DNA of 64,000 nucleotides from Ceratocystis colombiana (Eukaryota; Ascomycota; Sordariomycetes; Microascales; Ceratocystidaceae), in contig JAOSLS010000076.1 of assembly GCA_026419805.1 (NCBI GenBank), positions 1-64,000 of the forward strand, written 5' to 3'. This document shows, piece by piece, positions 9,650 through 20,815 of the stretch. Under the pieces are notes generated by a model. The model saw only the letters and a program-made list of their open reading frames with translations. It did not search any database and was not told the origin of the DNA. How positions within the stretch are numbered: the first letter of the stretch is position 1; each line of letters opens with the position of its first letter. A program made the position numbers and the translations under genes.

Positions 9650-12600
9650 TCATGTGGAATCTAGTATCCTTGCCCATCTTGCTCTCAGAGTTCCTGATTT
9701 GGTCAAGTAGGTATCTTTGGGTCTATTGTTTTCCATAATTAGTCCCCATCTTGATTCCCATTGATCCATTGCTTGTAGATTGGTCTCCAAGATCACATCA
9801 ATTGGTTCTGTAGTTGGCATCCCAAATCCAGTCCATTTCACCTAAACCTTCCTTGCATTCCCCTTCCCCACTGCACACAGAATCTCATCCACTTCCCACA
9901 GTTCATGTCCTTCTTCTGATATGATTAGCACTGCTGCCACCTTCACTTCCCTGTTTTGGCCTGGCCAGGGGTCCTTTCCAGCTGGTTTGAGGAGGTTGAC
10001 ATGAAAGACTTTGTGGATCTTTCCTGGGACATCTAGCTCATAGGTCAGAGGAGAAACTTGCCTAACCACCTTGTACTTCGCATTTAGCTAGTCTAGCTTC
10101 TTGCTTGGTCTGCCCATCTGCATGTTCTTCATTTTCAGCCATGCATTGTCTCCAGGCTTAAAAATCAGTGCTGGGCTGCAGTGTTGGTTCACTTGGGCTT
10201 CCATGTTCTGCTGCATATCTGCTGCTACCACTTGGGCCCACTCATTCAACTCTCCCAGTTTGACTGCCACTTCCTCTGCCTTCACCATCCTGCTCCCTTC
10301 TATGCTTTTGTCTATTCCTTCTGTCTGCACTGGTACAATGTTATAACTATGCACAAGGAAAAAGGGGCTGACTCCATGGCAGTGTGGCTGAGGACAGTTG
10401 TTCAATGATAGCTGTGCCAGGGGGATCCATTCTGGCCAATCTTCCTGGTCCATTGTGATGTGTGTTTGTAGGTAAAACAGCACTTCCTGGTTCACTCTCT
10501 CTGTACCCCCATCTGTTTGGGGATGGTATGCTGTCAAGAGCTTCCTTTCAATGCCCAGCACTTCACACAGTCTTTTCCACATCTTGCTCACCCATTGCTG
10601 CCCACAGTCACTGACAATCCACATTGGGGTCCCATGGTGGGCATATACATGAGTGATAATGGCCCTGATCACTGTCTCTGTCTCAATGTCTGCCAGTGGG
10701 ACTAGAATTACATTGCCTGTCAGTCAGCATGTAACTACCAGTAGGTTCTCTGTTTCACCTGGCAGATGTGTCATGAAGTCCATCAATATTCCTTGCCAAG
10801 GTTGGTTAGGAATTGGCAGTGGTTTCAGTAGCCTGTGGAGCTTCTCTCACTATGGCTTTGCTCTCCCACACCAATTGCAGTTTCTCACCAACCTCTTGAC
10901 ATTGTTATCCAGTCCTAGCCAAAAAAACTGTTGTCTAAGTGCTGCTGCTGTTGCATCTCGTCCTCCATGGCCAGAGATTGGGTCATTGTGGTGCCTCTGT
11001 AACAGGGCTCCTCTCAGTTGCTCACAGTTTAGTACCCAGATGGCATAGTGATGTCTCATGACCTTGCCCTGCACCTCACACTCTACTACTTGAGCTGATC
11101 TTGGTGGCACTAATGATGCAGGGAACTGCTGCTTATTCTGGACATGGTGGGTGATCTTTTCGTAGTCCTCATCTTTCTGTAGAGCTTGCTGCCACAATTC
11201 ATCCAGATCTGAATCTGTGTCAAATGGACCACTAATGTTTTGCATATGAATTTACACACCTGGTTTTGGCTCCCAATCTTCTTTCCAGAGCCATTGAGTC
11301 CTGCTCTGTTCTCTTTCCTTCAGATCATTGAATTCATCCTTGTGAGAGAGAGCATCTGGGACCATTGCCAAACGTCCTGGCCAGTGAATTGTCATGAAGG
11401 GTGGGAGTTCCTCCATATGCTGCATCCATCTGACTTGTCTTTCTGAGAGGATCTGCTTTGTCCTGAAGTACTCAAGGTTTTTGTGATCAACAATCAAAGT
11501 GAATTCCTTGAGACTCCTCACTTCTCCTCTCCACTTACACATGGCTTCAATGACTGCTAGCAGTTCTTTATCATGGATGCCATAATTCTGCTCTGCTGCA
11601 TTCATCTTCTGGGAGAAGAAGGCAATTGGCTGCTTTCTGCTCTCTGGGCCTTGAGACAGGACTGTGCCTATCCCCACCCCTGAGGCATCTGTCTCCAGCC
11701 ATGTTTGTTCCTCTAGATCCCAGTTGCCTAACACCTTGCCATCCTGAAATGCATCTTTCAGAGTCTTGAATGACTCCTCCACTTCTGAACTCTACACAAA
11801 AGGCTCATCCTTCTTTGTCAACTTCACCAAGGGAGCTGCAAGCATTGAAAAGTCCCTGATGAAATCCCAGTAGTAGTTTGTGAACCCTAAGAAACCTTGT
11901 ACTCCTTTGACTGTGGTTGGGGGCTTCTATTCCTATATGGCTTCTGTCTTTTCTGGGTCTATTGCAACTCCCTCTCCTGCTGTGACTATCATTCCCAAGT
12001 ACTTGACTCTTTTCACTTCAAATTCACATTTGTCAAGGTCCAGCCTCAATTCCACTTCTTTAAGTTTTTGAAGGACTTTCCTCACTTTCACTTGGTGGTC
12101 TGTCCTTGTACCTTTGGAGTATATGATGATGTCATTGATGTAGGCTGAGGTGAAGTCATCTAGGAACTCCTGTAGGACATGGTTGATGTATCTCTGGAAA
12201 ATCAATGGTCCATTCACTAATCCAAATGGCATAACCATCCACTCATACAATCCATACCTTGTCCTGAACACTGTCTTCCATTCACTCCCTTCTTCAATAT
12301 GGATACAGTGGAAAGCTGCTTGAACATCCAATTTCATGAGCCATTTCACACCTGCTATCACCTGCAGTGTTTCCTGGATCAATGGAATGGGGTATCAGTC
12401 TCTCTTGAGAACAGCATTGAGAGCTTGGTAATCCACACAAAACCAGAGTCCTCTGCCTGGCTTTCTCACGAATAGGACTGGTGCCCCTGCTGGTGAGCTG
12501 CTTGTCCAGATGAACCCTTTCTCCACCAGTTCAGTCAGTGTTTTTCTCAATACCAGTAGCTCATCTCTTGACATCTGGTATAGTGGACCCTATGGTGCTT

Positions 12601-13366
12601 CCTTACCTGGTTCGATCTCTAGTTTCATGTCCAACCCTGGTTTGTGCAGTGGCAACATCTCTCCTGCATATGCAAAGGCTTCCCAGAGATCTGTGTAATG
12701 CTCTGGCAGTGCTGATTTTATTTCCTCTGGCATTAGGTCTTTTTTCTTTTGCAGAGCCTTATTAATGTCTTCTAGACTAGTGACAAAAATTGATGACTCT
12801 TGACCCTTCTTCTTTGCCTGCTTTGCTATTGCACTGTAGACTGCTGCACTCACTTGGCAGGGTGTCCCCATTGTGCTTTTCTGCTTCACTCTCTCCTGCC
12901 TAACTCCTACTCACTCTACTACTACTCCACTCAACCCAATGAAAAGCTGATTGGTCTTTGGTATGTAGTTCACCTCCTGTTGCTTGATCTATAGTAGCCC
13001 TAATATCATGTTGTACTCATTCCCTGGGACAATATAGGCAAAGACATCCTGTTCTTGGTGTCCCTCTATGTCCAATGACATGTGTGCAACTTCTGTGATT
13101 TCTCCTTGGGCTCCCAATATTCCTCTCACAGTCCACATTTGTATAGGGATTCAGTGGAGGTTGGCACACTTTGCAAAAGATTCTGACACTGTGTTATATG
13201 CTGAAGAGCCTGGGTCAATGAGCCCTGTAGTAATTGCTTTATCATTCACCAAGACATCTACCAACAGAAGTTCACATTCCATCTTACTCTTCCACACTTT
13301 TTTCCACAAGTCTACTAGCAACCAACTTTCCCTTTCCCCTATGCCATCCTCTTGGCACACCTGCAC
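9650..13366 (-). pseudogene. F pol: protease-RT-RNase H-integrase-chromodomain, near-intact
   Basis: Open blocks in one frame: 13366-13151 (protease, L-I-D-P-G-S-S, Asp codon 13216-13214), 12889-12590 (linker), 12382-11933 (RT), 11782-11252 (RNase H with L-E-T-D-A-S-G and H-D-K-E-L-L), 11245-10850 (integrase zinc domain H86, H93, C123, C126 of that block), 10672-10088 (integrase core), 10069-9842 and 9841-9650 (C-terminus). Integrase Asp 10780-10778, Asp 10609-10607 and Glu 10501-10499 are present. The RT site reads Y-I-N-D (Asn codon 12136-12134), expected Y-I-D-D. A chromodomain-like end (W-E-V-D-E-I-L ... V-K-W-T-G-F) spans about 9900-9690. Few stops separate the blocks. Confidence 0.92.
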
Positions 13367-13389
13367 ATGACTTCACACAGGGCTCACTC

Positions 13390-14388
13390 TTTTCCTGAGT
13401 CCTCACACACATCTTCCAGTGGCTCCAGGGGGGTCTCTCTCATCATTGTCAAGTTGTTAGTCTGTGTTATCTGCCTGTTAGGGTTTCATGCTGGCTTCAT
13501 TAGACAAACCTAGACCAAACAACCTGGTCATGCACAGTGTAGGCACACACCTGCTTCTTTCCATGCTTAGAGTACCTCCTTCAAGACCCACTTTGACATT
13601 TTGCCACAGTATGCCTCATCAGTTGGGAGACCTGGTCCTGATCCTTGCACTGGCCTCTGTGGCTTGGCCTGTATCCATGTGGTGTTGACATCAATGTCCA
13701 TGGGGTTGCCTTCCTGGATCTCAGCTGGGCATGTGAACAGGATTGGTTTCCTGTTCCTGATTTTGTGCTGGGCCAGTTCCTCCATGCACAGTGCAACACA
13801 GCACAATGATTCAATCTGCTTCTCTAGGGTGAGGCAAGTTGGGATTGTGATCATTTGCTCATAGAGGGTGTTGTCAAGCCCTCTCATCAATCCTCAGATC
13901 TTCACATCCTCAGGGTACTTCTCCCCTCTGGCCTGCTGTAACAGGTTGCAATACTCTGCAATGTATTGTTCCAGTGTCCTGTTTCCCTGTTGCACATTCT
14001 CCAATCATTCACTGGCCTGGGCTTTGAAGAGGGGGTCGTCAAAACAGTTGTCTAGAACCTTCCAGACGTCCTTCACTGTTGTCCCCAATGTCTCCCCCAG
14101 GCGCTCAATCTCTCCACCTACACTCTTGTTCACTTCCCCCATCAACACCACCTGCATTGCTGCTACAACCTGCGCCATGTCTGTATATTGCTGCAGCTGC
14201 AGCATGGCTGTCATCTGGCGTTTCCAGATGCAATAAAGGCCCTTCTTTCCATGGAATTGAGGGAAGCTTTGGAACTGTGGGGGCCCTGGGTTGACTACTG
14301 GGCTGTCATCCACATCCATCTTGGAGGGAGTCAAGGTTTGCAATTCTGAGTCTGAAGATGTGTTGGTATCTGTTCTGAATGTAGGCAT
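13390..14388 (-). pseudogene. F gag, few stops
   Basis: Opens at 14388 (M-P-T-F-R-T-D). Open blocks are 14388-14005 and 13890-13567, in one frame. TGA interruptions between them occur where CGA (Arg) is expected. The capsid region contains L-E-Q-Y-I-A-E-Y. A nucleocapsid knuckle at 13545-13504 has spacing C-x2-C-x4-C-x4-C: the usual His is Cys (TGT), not explained by a single RIP-type change. The frame is +1 numerically on minus coordinates, meaning pol is in -1 relative to gag. Confidence 0.85.
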
Positions 14389-14554
14389 CTATTGAGGTAT
14401 TGGCTTCTGGATTTCTCACAATGGTTCTAAACAAATTTCTGATTTTCCAAAGTGTCTGAAGTTTCTGATGGTTCTGATAAATCTAAGGTTTCTGATAGCT
14501 CTAACTGAATAAAGGGTCTGCTGAATGTCTGAATATTTTGAAGATCTGACAATT
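14389..14554 (-). other. F 5' leader
   Basis: 166 nt between the 5' LTR and gag ATG. The plus strand is rich in short TTCTGAT-like repeats (about 14430-14515). I could not recognise a tRNA primer-binding site next to the LTR. Confidence 0.6.
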
Positions 14555-14750
14555 TGTTACAGGACTAGTAGGTGGTACTAAGTTTGCTGATTGATGACTT
14601 TATTGTCAGATGAGGGAGAAAGGAAGAAACTATCTAAAGCCTTTGCTGGTGGTGCCCCCTCTTTATCTTCTACAAGATTTTCCGGCACGTCTGGCTCCAC
14701 TTTCCTATTCCGGCCTAGTCCCTCATCCTTTGCTAGTCTACCCTCTAATA
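14555..14750 (-). repeat. F 5' LTR (196 bp)
   Basis: Pairs with 9420-9615. It keeps CpG at sites where the partner has TG or CA. Confidence 0.93.
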
Positions 14751-14755
14751 CTTAT

Positions 14756-17700
14756 ATAATATCCCCTATAAAGATTAACCTAGTAACTTGCCCCTATAAC
14801 CCCTAGCCCTTTATAGCCTGAACATTGTCCTGATCTTGAAGGAAGGTACTATTACCTACTCCTACTAGTCTGCCTATTGACTATTTATAATGATACTAGA
14901 AGAAATTAATCAAATCCTGAACTGCCCTAACTCCCTGGACTCTATAAGTCCCTAGAAACCTGAACCTCTTTCCCTACCTACTGAATTATCAGACTTCACT
15001 CATGTTTTCTCCCCTCACAAGGTGGAAAAACTACTACTACACTGACCTATAGATCACTATATCCCCCTGGTGGAAGGTGTGAAACTGCCTTTCAGGCCCC
15101 TGTACTCCATGTCCTGAGATGAACTGAAAGCCCTCTGAGAATGGCTTGATGAAAATCTCTGGAAAGGTTTTATCCATCCTAGCTCCTCATATATTGCCTC
15201 TCCTATTCTATTTGTGAAGAAGGCTGATAGAGGACTATGTTTTTATATTGATTATCATACCTTGAATGCTATGACTATCAAAGACTAATACCCACTGCCC
15301 CTAGTCAAGGAAACTCTGAATAATCTATATAGAATACACTACTTTTCCAAGATTGATATCATCTCTACTTTTAATAACCTCTATATGACTATAGGAGAAG
15401 AATACCTGACTACCTTCTACACATGCTTTGGCCTCTTTGAGAGCCTAGTCATGCCATTTAGACTGATAGGAGCCCTGTCCTCCTTCTAACAATATATCAA
15501 CTCTTCCCTAAGAGAATATCTCAACCTATTCTACATAGTGTATTTAGATAATATCTTGATTTACAGTTATACCTGTGAAGAATACACTAAACACATCTGA
15601 GCAGTCCTCAAATGCCTCTACACTACTGGATTATACACCTAGGCTCCTAAGTGTAAGTTCTACTACACTGAAACCAAGTTCCTAGGCTTGATCATTAGCT
15701 ATAATAGTATTTATATAGACCTAGCCAAGGTTATAACAGTGTGTAATTAGCCTACCCTGAGATCCCTGACAGATACCTAAGCCTTCCTTAGCTTCAGTAA
15801 CTTTTACTACTACTTCATTCATGACTTCTCTAGCTTAGTCACCCTATTGATATGCTTGATAAAGAAAGATATCCCTTTTATATAGGATTCTACCTGTGAA
15901 TCAGTATTCTAAACCCTGAAAGACCACTTCTCCTCTACCCCTATCCTAGCCTATTTCAATTGGGATAAGGATATTATCCTTAAGACTAATATATCTGATT
16001 ATATATCAGCTGGTGTCATGTCCTAATACAATGATAATAGTACCCTCTACCCTATTGCTTTCTTCTCTAAGAAGTATTTAGCAGCTGAGTACAACTATAA
16101 AATCTATAATAAAGAACTCCTGGCCATTATCTACTGTTTTGAGGAATAGTGTCCTGAACTGGAAGGTGCCCCTTCACCTGTGAAGGTTATTACTGACTAC
16201 TGAAATCTAGAGTACTTCATGTCTATGAAGCAACTTAACTACTATCAGGCCTATTGGTCTGAATTCCTATCCTGATTTAACTTCCACATTGTTTACCACT
16301 TAGGTAAGCTAGGTATAAAGCCTAATTCACTTATATACCAGTTAGAAGACTTACCTAAGGAGGGTGATGACTATCTTCTACACCAGAGCTAAACTATCCT
16401 GAAGAATTATAACCTACTACCTGATACTAGCTACTAGACTCACCTGAATTAGATCATCCTACTAATGAATCTGTAAGAACTCTTCTACACTACATATGAT
16501 TCTGACCCTATACCCTATACTACCTTAGCTATAATCCTAAACTGTAAAATAAGCTACCTACTAACACTTACCCTAGCTAAGTATTTAGAGTTTAAAGGCT
16601 ACCTATATATATAAGACTACTTTTATATTCCTAAAAGTAATACCCTGAAAGTAGAGCTCCTCTATCTATACTATAACTCTCCTATCTCAAGATATCTAGG
16701 TCATTCCAAAACCTATAACCTCCTATCCTAGGAAAATACTAGCCTAGTATAGTAAGGTATATTACCTACTAGGTTTACTAGTACTATACCTACTGCTATA
16801 TAACACCCTTCTATAATAGCTAGAAAGGCCTACTTCACCTACTACTAATTCCTAAGAGAGTATAGTATAATATATCCATTGATTTTATCACCTACCTACC
16901 TAAGAGCAATAGCTATAATACTATCCTCATGATTATAGACCACCTGACTAAGATATATCATCTAATTCCCTATTATAGTAACTATAATACTAAAGACACT
17001 GCCTATCTATACCTGAAGAATGTCTAGAAGTTATATAGCCTTCTATTGACTATTATCTCAGACTGAGGACCTCAATTCATTACTGAATTATAGAGGTGCC
17101 TATCTTAGTCCTTAAAAATTGAATTAACCTTATCCTCTACCTACCACTCTAAAACTAATAGTTAAACTAAGAGAATAAATTCAGTCTTAGAATAATATCT
17201 ATATATGTATATAGTATATCTATAAGATAATTAGGAAGATTAGTTACTACTAGCTGAGTTCTCTAGCAATATACATTACTCTAAAACCACTAATATTTCC
17301 CCTTTCTTTATGAACTATAGATTCCAACCCTAGATAGGATTCAAGCTAATCTCTGACCTGCCTAATTCTACCTAGTCCTGAGACACTACTGCCTTTACTA
17401 CCTAAATAGAAGAGATAATAGAACTGACCTATTCTGAAATAGTAATAGCCTAAAACTTCTATAAAGAGCAGGTAAATCAGTACTACTAACTACCCTACTA
17501 GTTCTAAGTTGATAATAAAGTCTAGCTTAATACCTAGATGATTCAAACTACCTAGCCTTAGAAGAAGCTAGACTAGAAGAACTTAGGACTATTCTATATC
17601 TATAAGATCATAAGCCTATATACTTATAAACTTGAGTTACCTACCTCTATAAGGATATATCCTATTTTCTATATATCTAAGCTCTAATATACTAATACCT

Positions 17701-17999
17701 CTAACCTAATCCCTAGATAAGTCTATCTACCTCTACCTTATATTAAAGTAGCTAGATATACTAAATATAAAGTTCAAGAAGTCTTAGACTCCTTCTAGGA
17801 ACACTATAGCTATAGACACTACCCCTACCTGAAATATATTATTCATTAGACTAGCTATAATGACCTAATAACTAAGCCTACTAAATACCTGGAAAATATA
17901 AAATAGCTAGTGGAGAACTACCACTACTATTACCCTGACAAGCCTAGCCCCTAGGTGAACCCTCCTAGTTACCCTCTCAGTATTGACAGAGCTCTGCCA
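14756..17999 (+). pseudogene. A1 pol, main part: RT-RNase H-integrase-chromodomain
   Basis: RT (I-L-F-V-K-K-A-D-R-G-L-C-F-Y-I-D-Y around 15205-15255) has Y-L-D-N at 15541-15552, expected Y-L-D-D. The integrase core has Asp 16881-16883, Asp 17061-17063, and Lys 17169-17171 where Glu is expected. The frame changes by 1 nt near 16735 relative to A2. The C-terminus reads as a decayed chromodomain ending Y-Y-P-D-K-P (about 17770-17945). Riddled with TAG/TAA/TGA. Confidence 0.88.
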
Positions 18000-18012
18000 T
18001 AGAGAGGGGGGT
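18000..18012 (+). promoter_or_regulatory. A1 polypurine tract
   Basis: AGAGAGGGGGGTAC-type purine run immediately before the 3' LTR: the expected plus-strand primer site. Confidence 0.75.
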
Positions 18013-18513
18013 ACTGTCATAGTATACTAGTGTCTTCTATATAACTGTTATAGTATACTAGTGTTCCTGTATAATGTAATAGAACACTAGTGTCCTCTGT
18101 ATAACCACTATCTGTCATAGTATGATACTGTCTTCTACATGACTACTATTTCTATATGACCACTGTTCTACACTACTTTAGTATTCCCTGTATGACTACT
18201 GTCCTACTTAAGGCTAGAGCCTTACTCACTACTACTAACCTTATACCCCACTGTAGATCTTATTGACTATAACTCATGTAGATATATAGACTAGATAGAA
18301 CCTCCCTCTATTACCTGAATATTACTCCCTAAGCAATATCCTTGTCTCCTACCCTGAATATACTGAACTTCCTGTCCCTATCTTCTATCCTAGTATTTAT
18401 TACCATCCTGAACATCCTGTCCTGCCTGTCCTTGTCCCTGTCTACTTGTCCTGCCTGTCCTGTCTTTGAGCTATTGGGTTAGTCTCATAGAACCTTCCTG
18501 CCTGTCTATGACA
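18013..18513 (+). repeat. A1 3' LTR (501 bp)
   Basis: TGTCA ... TGACA, homologous to 6905-7404. Followed by AATAT, not by the 5' flank CTCTC. Confidence 0.95.
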
Positions 18514-18758
18514 AATATAAGGCTTCACAAGATATAAGAAGATTCAATTGCATAACAGCTCTATATTAAAGAAGAACTTAATAAGTTCTAAAAGAAACTA
18601 AGGTGAGCTATACTAATAATAGTGGTCAAGTGGTTTATATATGTATTAGGAGACATGCACTTCAGTAGAGGGGCTAGGGGAGGACACTAGGAAGACACTA
18701 GGAGGACACTAGGTAGACACTAGGAAGACACTAGGAGAAGGGGCTAAGGAGCAAAAGG
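18514..18758 (-). repeat. Truncated I-family LTR
   Basis: From 18516 it matches the start of the I 3' LTR at 60008 (TGTAAGGC here reads TATAAGGC). It is cut at 18758 by the A2 LTR; 60008-60312 shows what is missing. The orientation is the same as I (minus). Confidence 0.85.
18683..18737. repeat. 11-bp minisatellite in the LTR fragment (5 units)
   Basis: Unit GACACTAGGAR or GACACTAGGTA, five tandem copies. The I LTR at 60175-60218 has four. Confidence 0.88.
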
Positions 18759-19258
18759 TGTCACAGTACACTAGTGTCTTCTGCATAACCATTACTATAC
18801 ACTAGTGTTCCTGCATAATGTAACAGCACACTAGTGTCCTCTGCATAACCACTGTCCATCATGGCATGATACTGTCTTCTACATGACTACTGTTTCTGTA
18901 TGACCACTGTTTCCACACTACTTTAGTATTCCCTACATAACTGCTATCCTGCTCAAGGCTAGAGCCTTACTCACTACTACTAACCTCACACCTCACTGTA
19001 GATCTTATTGACTATAACTCATATAGATATATAGACTAGATAGAACCTCCCTCTATTACCTGAATATTACTCCCTAAGTAATATCCTCATCTCCTTCCCT
19101 AAATATACTGAACTTCCTATCCCTGTCTTCTATCCTAGTATCTATTACTATCCTGAACATCCTGTTCTATCTGTCCTTATCCCTGTCTACCTGTCCTGCC
19201 TATCCTATCTTTGAGCTATTAGGTTAGTCTTATAGAACCTTCCTACCTATCCATGACA
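18759..19258 (+). repeat. A2 5' LTR (500 bp)
   Basis: TGTCA ... TGACA, same family as 6905-7404. Confidence 0.95.
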
Positions 19259-19290
19259 TTACATTACTTCTACCCTTAGACACTGATGAG

Positions 19291-20815
19291 ATGACTACCC
19301 ACCTAGACCCTCCAACTATGCCTAATAGCTTCAAGAGCTTCAGTAAGGGGGTTACTAACTATACTAGTGCTTGGTTTGAATATATCTACACCCTATTTTC
19401 ATATACTAATGAAAAAGAATCTGAAATTACTACCCTGAACCACACAGTGACTACTAAGTCCACTAACTACACTACTATATGAGACAGCCTCACTGCTAAT
19501 CTTCAAGCAACTCAGGGCCAGCTTGAGTATATATAAAATGAGTTGAAAGAGGCCTAGAGTGAGCTTTACTAGGCTCACCTTAATAAGCAAAGGGCTCTTG
19601 ACAAACTCCAGTCAGCTATACCACCCCCTACTACACCTACTGCTCCTACTACCCTCACTGTCAAGGGAGGAGAAGCCTCTGTCTCTATTCCTACTTCTGC
19701 CCCTACTGTTTTCCCTGCCCCTACTCCTGCTCCTATCCCTACATCTACTCCTGCTCCTACCCTAGCCCTTTCTCTAGCTGAACTATTTATAATGACTCAT
19801 ACTGCTAAGCCCTCTGAATAACTACCTGACCCTAATAAGTTCAAAGGTGACTAGTTAGACCTTTATCACTTCAATACCTAGATCTACTAGAAGATATAAA
19901 GAAACTATAACTATTTCCTAGATGCCTAAGACTATATAGCCTATATCAATAACTACTTGAAAGGACTAGTATATACCCTCATTCTACTATATATCAAGGA
20001 TAGGGAATGCCTGCTTTCAGACTATAATACTATCCTAAAAGTCCTTGACTATACATATAGGGACCCTGACAAGGTCAACTATACCTATAGTGAATTATTC
20101 TACCTCTGATAAAGCAATAAGGATTTTACTACCTTCTTCTCCTAGTTCTAGTGCCTGGCTCTTGAGGGAGAAGTAAGTGAATTGACTCTACTAACCCTTC
20201 TTGAGCAAAACATCTCAAAGGAACTCCATACAATACTACTATATCATAACCCCCTAAGTTATAAATACTATGAATTCACAAACTTCCTCCAAAACCTTGA
20301 GAACTACATGACCTACTTTAGCTCTGTAATATTGCCTACTACCTAGACTTATGCTCCCTCTGCCTAGAACTGTGCTCCCCCTGCCTAGAACTATACTACT
20401 ACCTCTGAATCCCATGCCCCTATCCCCTAGGCCCTAGCACTAGGGAACATAGACCTAAAAAGAATAACTGCCCCTCCACTAGACCTAGATGCTATAGACC
20501 TGTCCTATCAACACTACACCTCCTGCTGAGAAAAGGGTAAATACTACTATTATAGAATAAAGGGCCACCTAGTGGGCTAGTGCCTATAACCTGATAACTA
20601 ATAGCTCTACTCAGCTATACTATCCCCTTCCTCTACTGCTATAATGCCCTAGGTCTCCTGCTCCCACTACTACTATGACTCCTTCTTATCCTTCTACTTG
20701 GACTGCTCTAGTGATAGACTAAAAAAAGGAGCTTGCCTAGAATAAGCTACCCCTAGGTAGAACCTCCTAGTATAACCCTGAACTAGATCATTCATATCTC
20801 AGCTACTACTATATA
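19291..20815 (+). pseudogene. A2 gag, RIP-degraded
   Basis: ATG at 19291, 32 nt after the LTR, with 63 open codons. The Pro-rich linker is near 19620-19770. A decayed CCHC knuckle at 20542-20583 keeps His and the last Cys. It often retains CAG/CAA or TGG where A1 has stops, and the reverse, which shows independent decay of the two copies. Confidence 0.85.

Larger units (their letters stand above)
9420..14750 (-). mobile_element. LTR retrotransposon F, complete, comparatively young
   Basis: A complete 5331-bp element on the minus strand with 196-bp LTRs, inserted into A1 with a perfect CTTAT target duplication (9415-9419 and 14751-14755). A2 and A3 provide the empty site. The LTRs differ at about six positions, all transitions explained by decay of ancestral CpG. 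Internal CpGs survive (near 14041, 14100, 14171). All pol pieces lie in one minus-strand frame, so interruptions are stops rather than indels. The most intact element here, but inactivated. Confidence 0.95.
6905..18513 (+). mobile_element. LTR retrotransposon A1, interrupted by element F
   Basis: Two LTRs of 500 and 501 bp bracket gag and pol; the F insertion (9420-14750) splits the protease-RT linker. Related copies are A2, A3 and a solo LTR. The 5-bp flanks disagree (CTCTC at 6900-6904, AATAT at 18514-18518), so the two ends may derive from two different insertions joined by recombination. It has about 1 nt less than A2 between RT and integrase (near 16735). Strong CpA-to-TpA decay. Confidence 0.92.

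Noticed and set aside
10101..11048. Several plus-strand open frames, some Cys/Ser-rich
   Set aside because: They are antisense to F integrase, whose zinc and DDE motifs are readable on the minus strand.
12510..14294. Plus-strand open frames resembling small secreted proteins
   Set aside because: Shadows of F gag, protease and RT linker on the minus strand.
18683..18737. Short regularly repeated units, considered as a CRISPR-like array
   Set aside because: Unit is only 11 bp with no spacers; it is a minisatellite inside an LTR.
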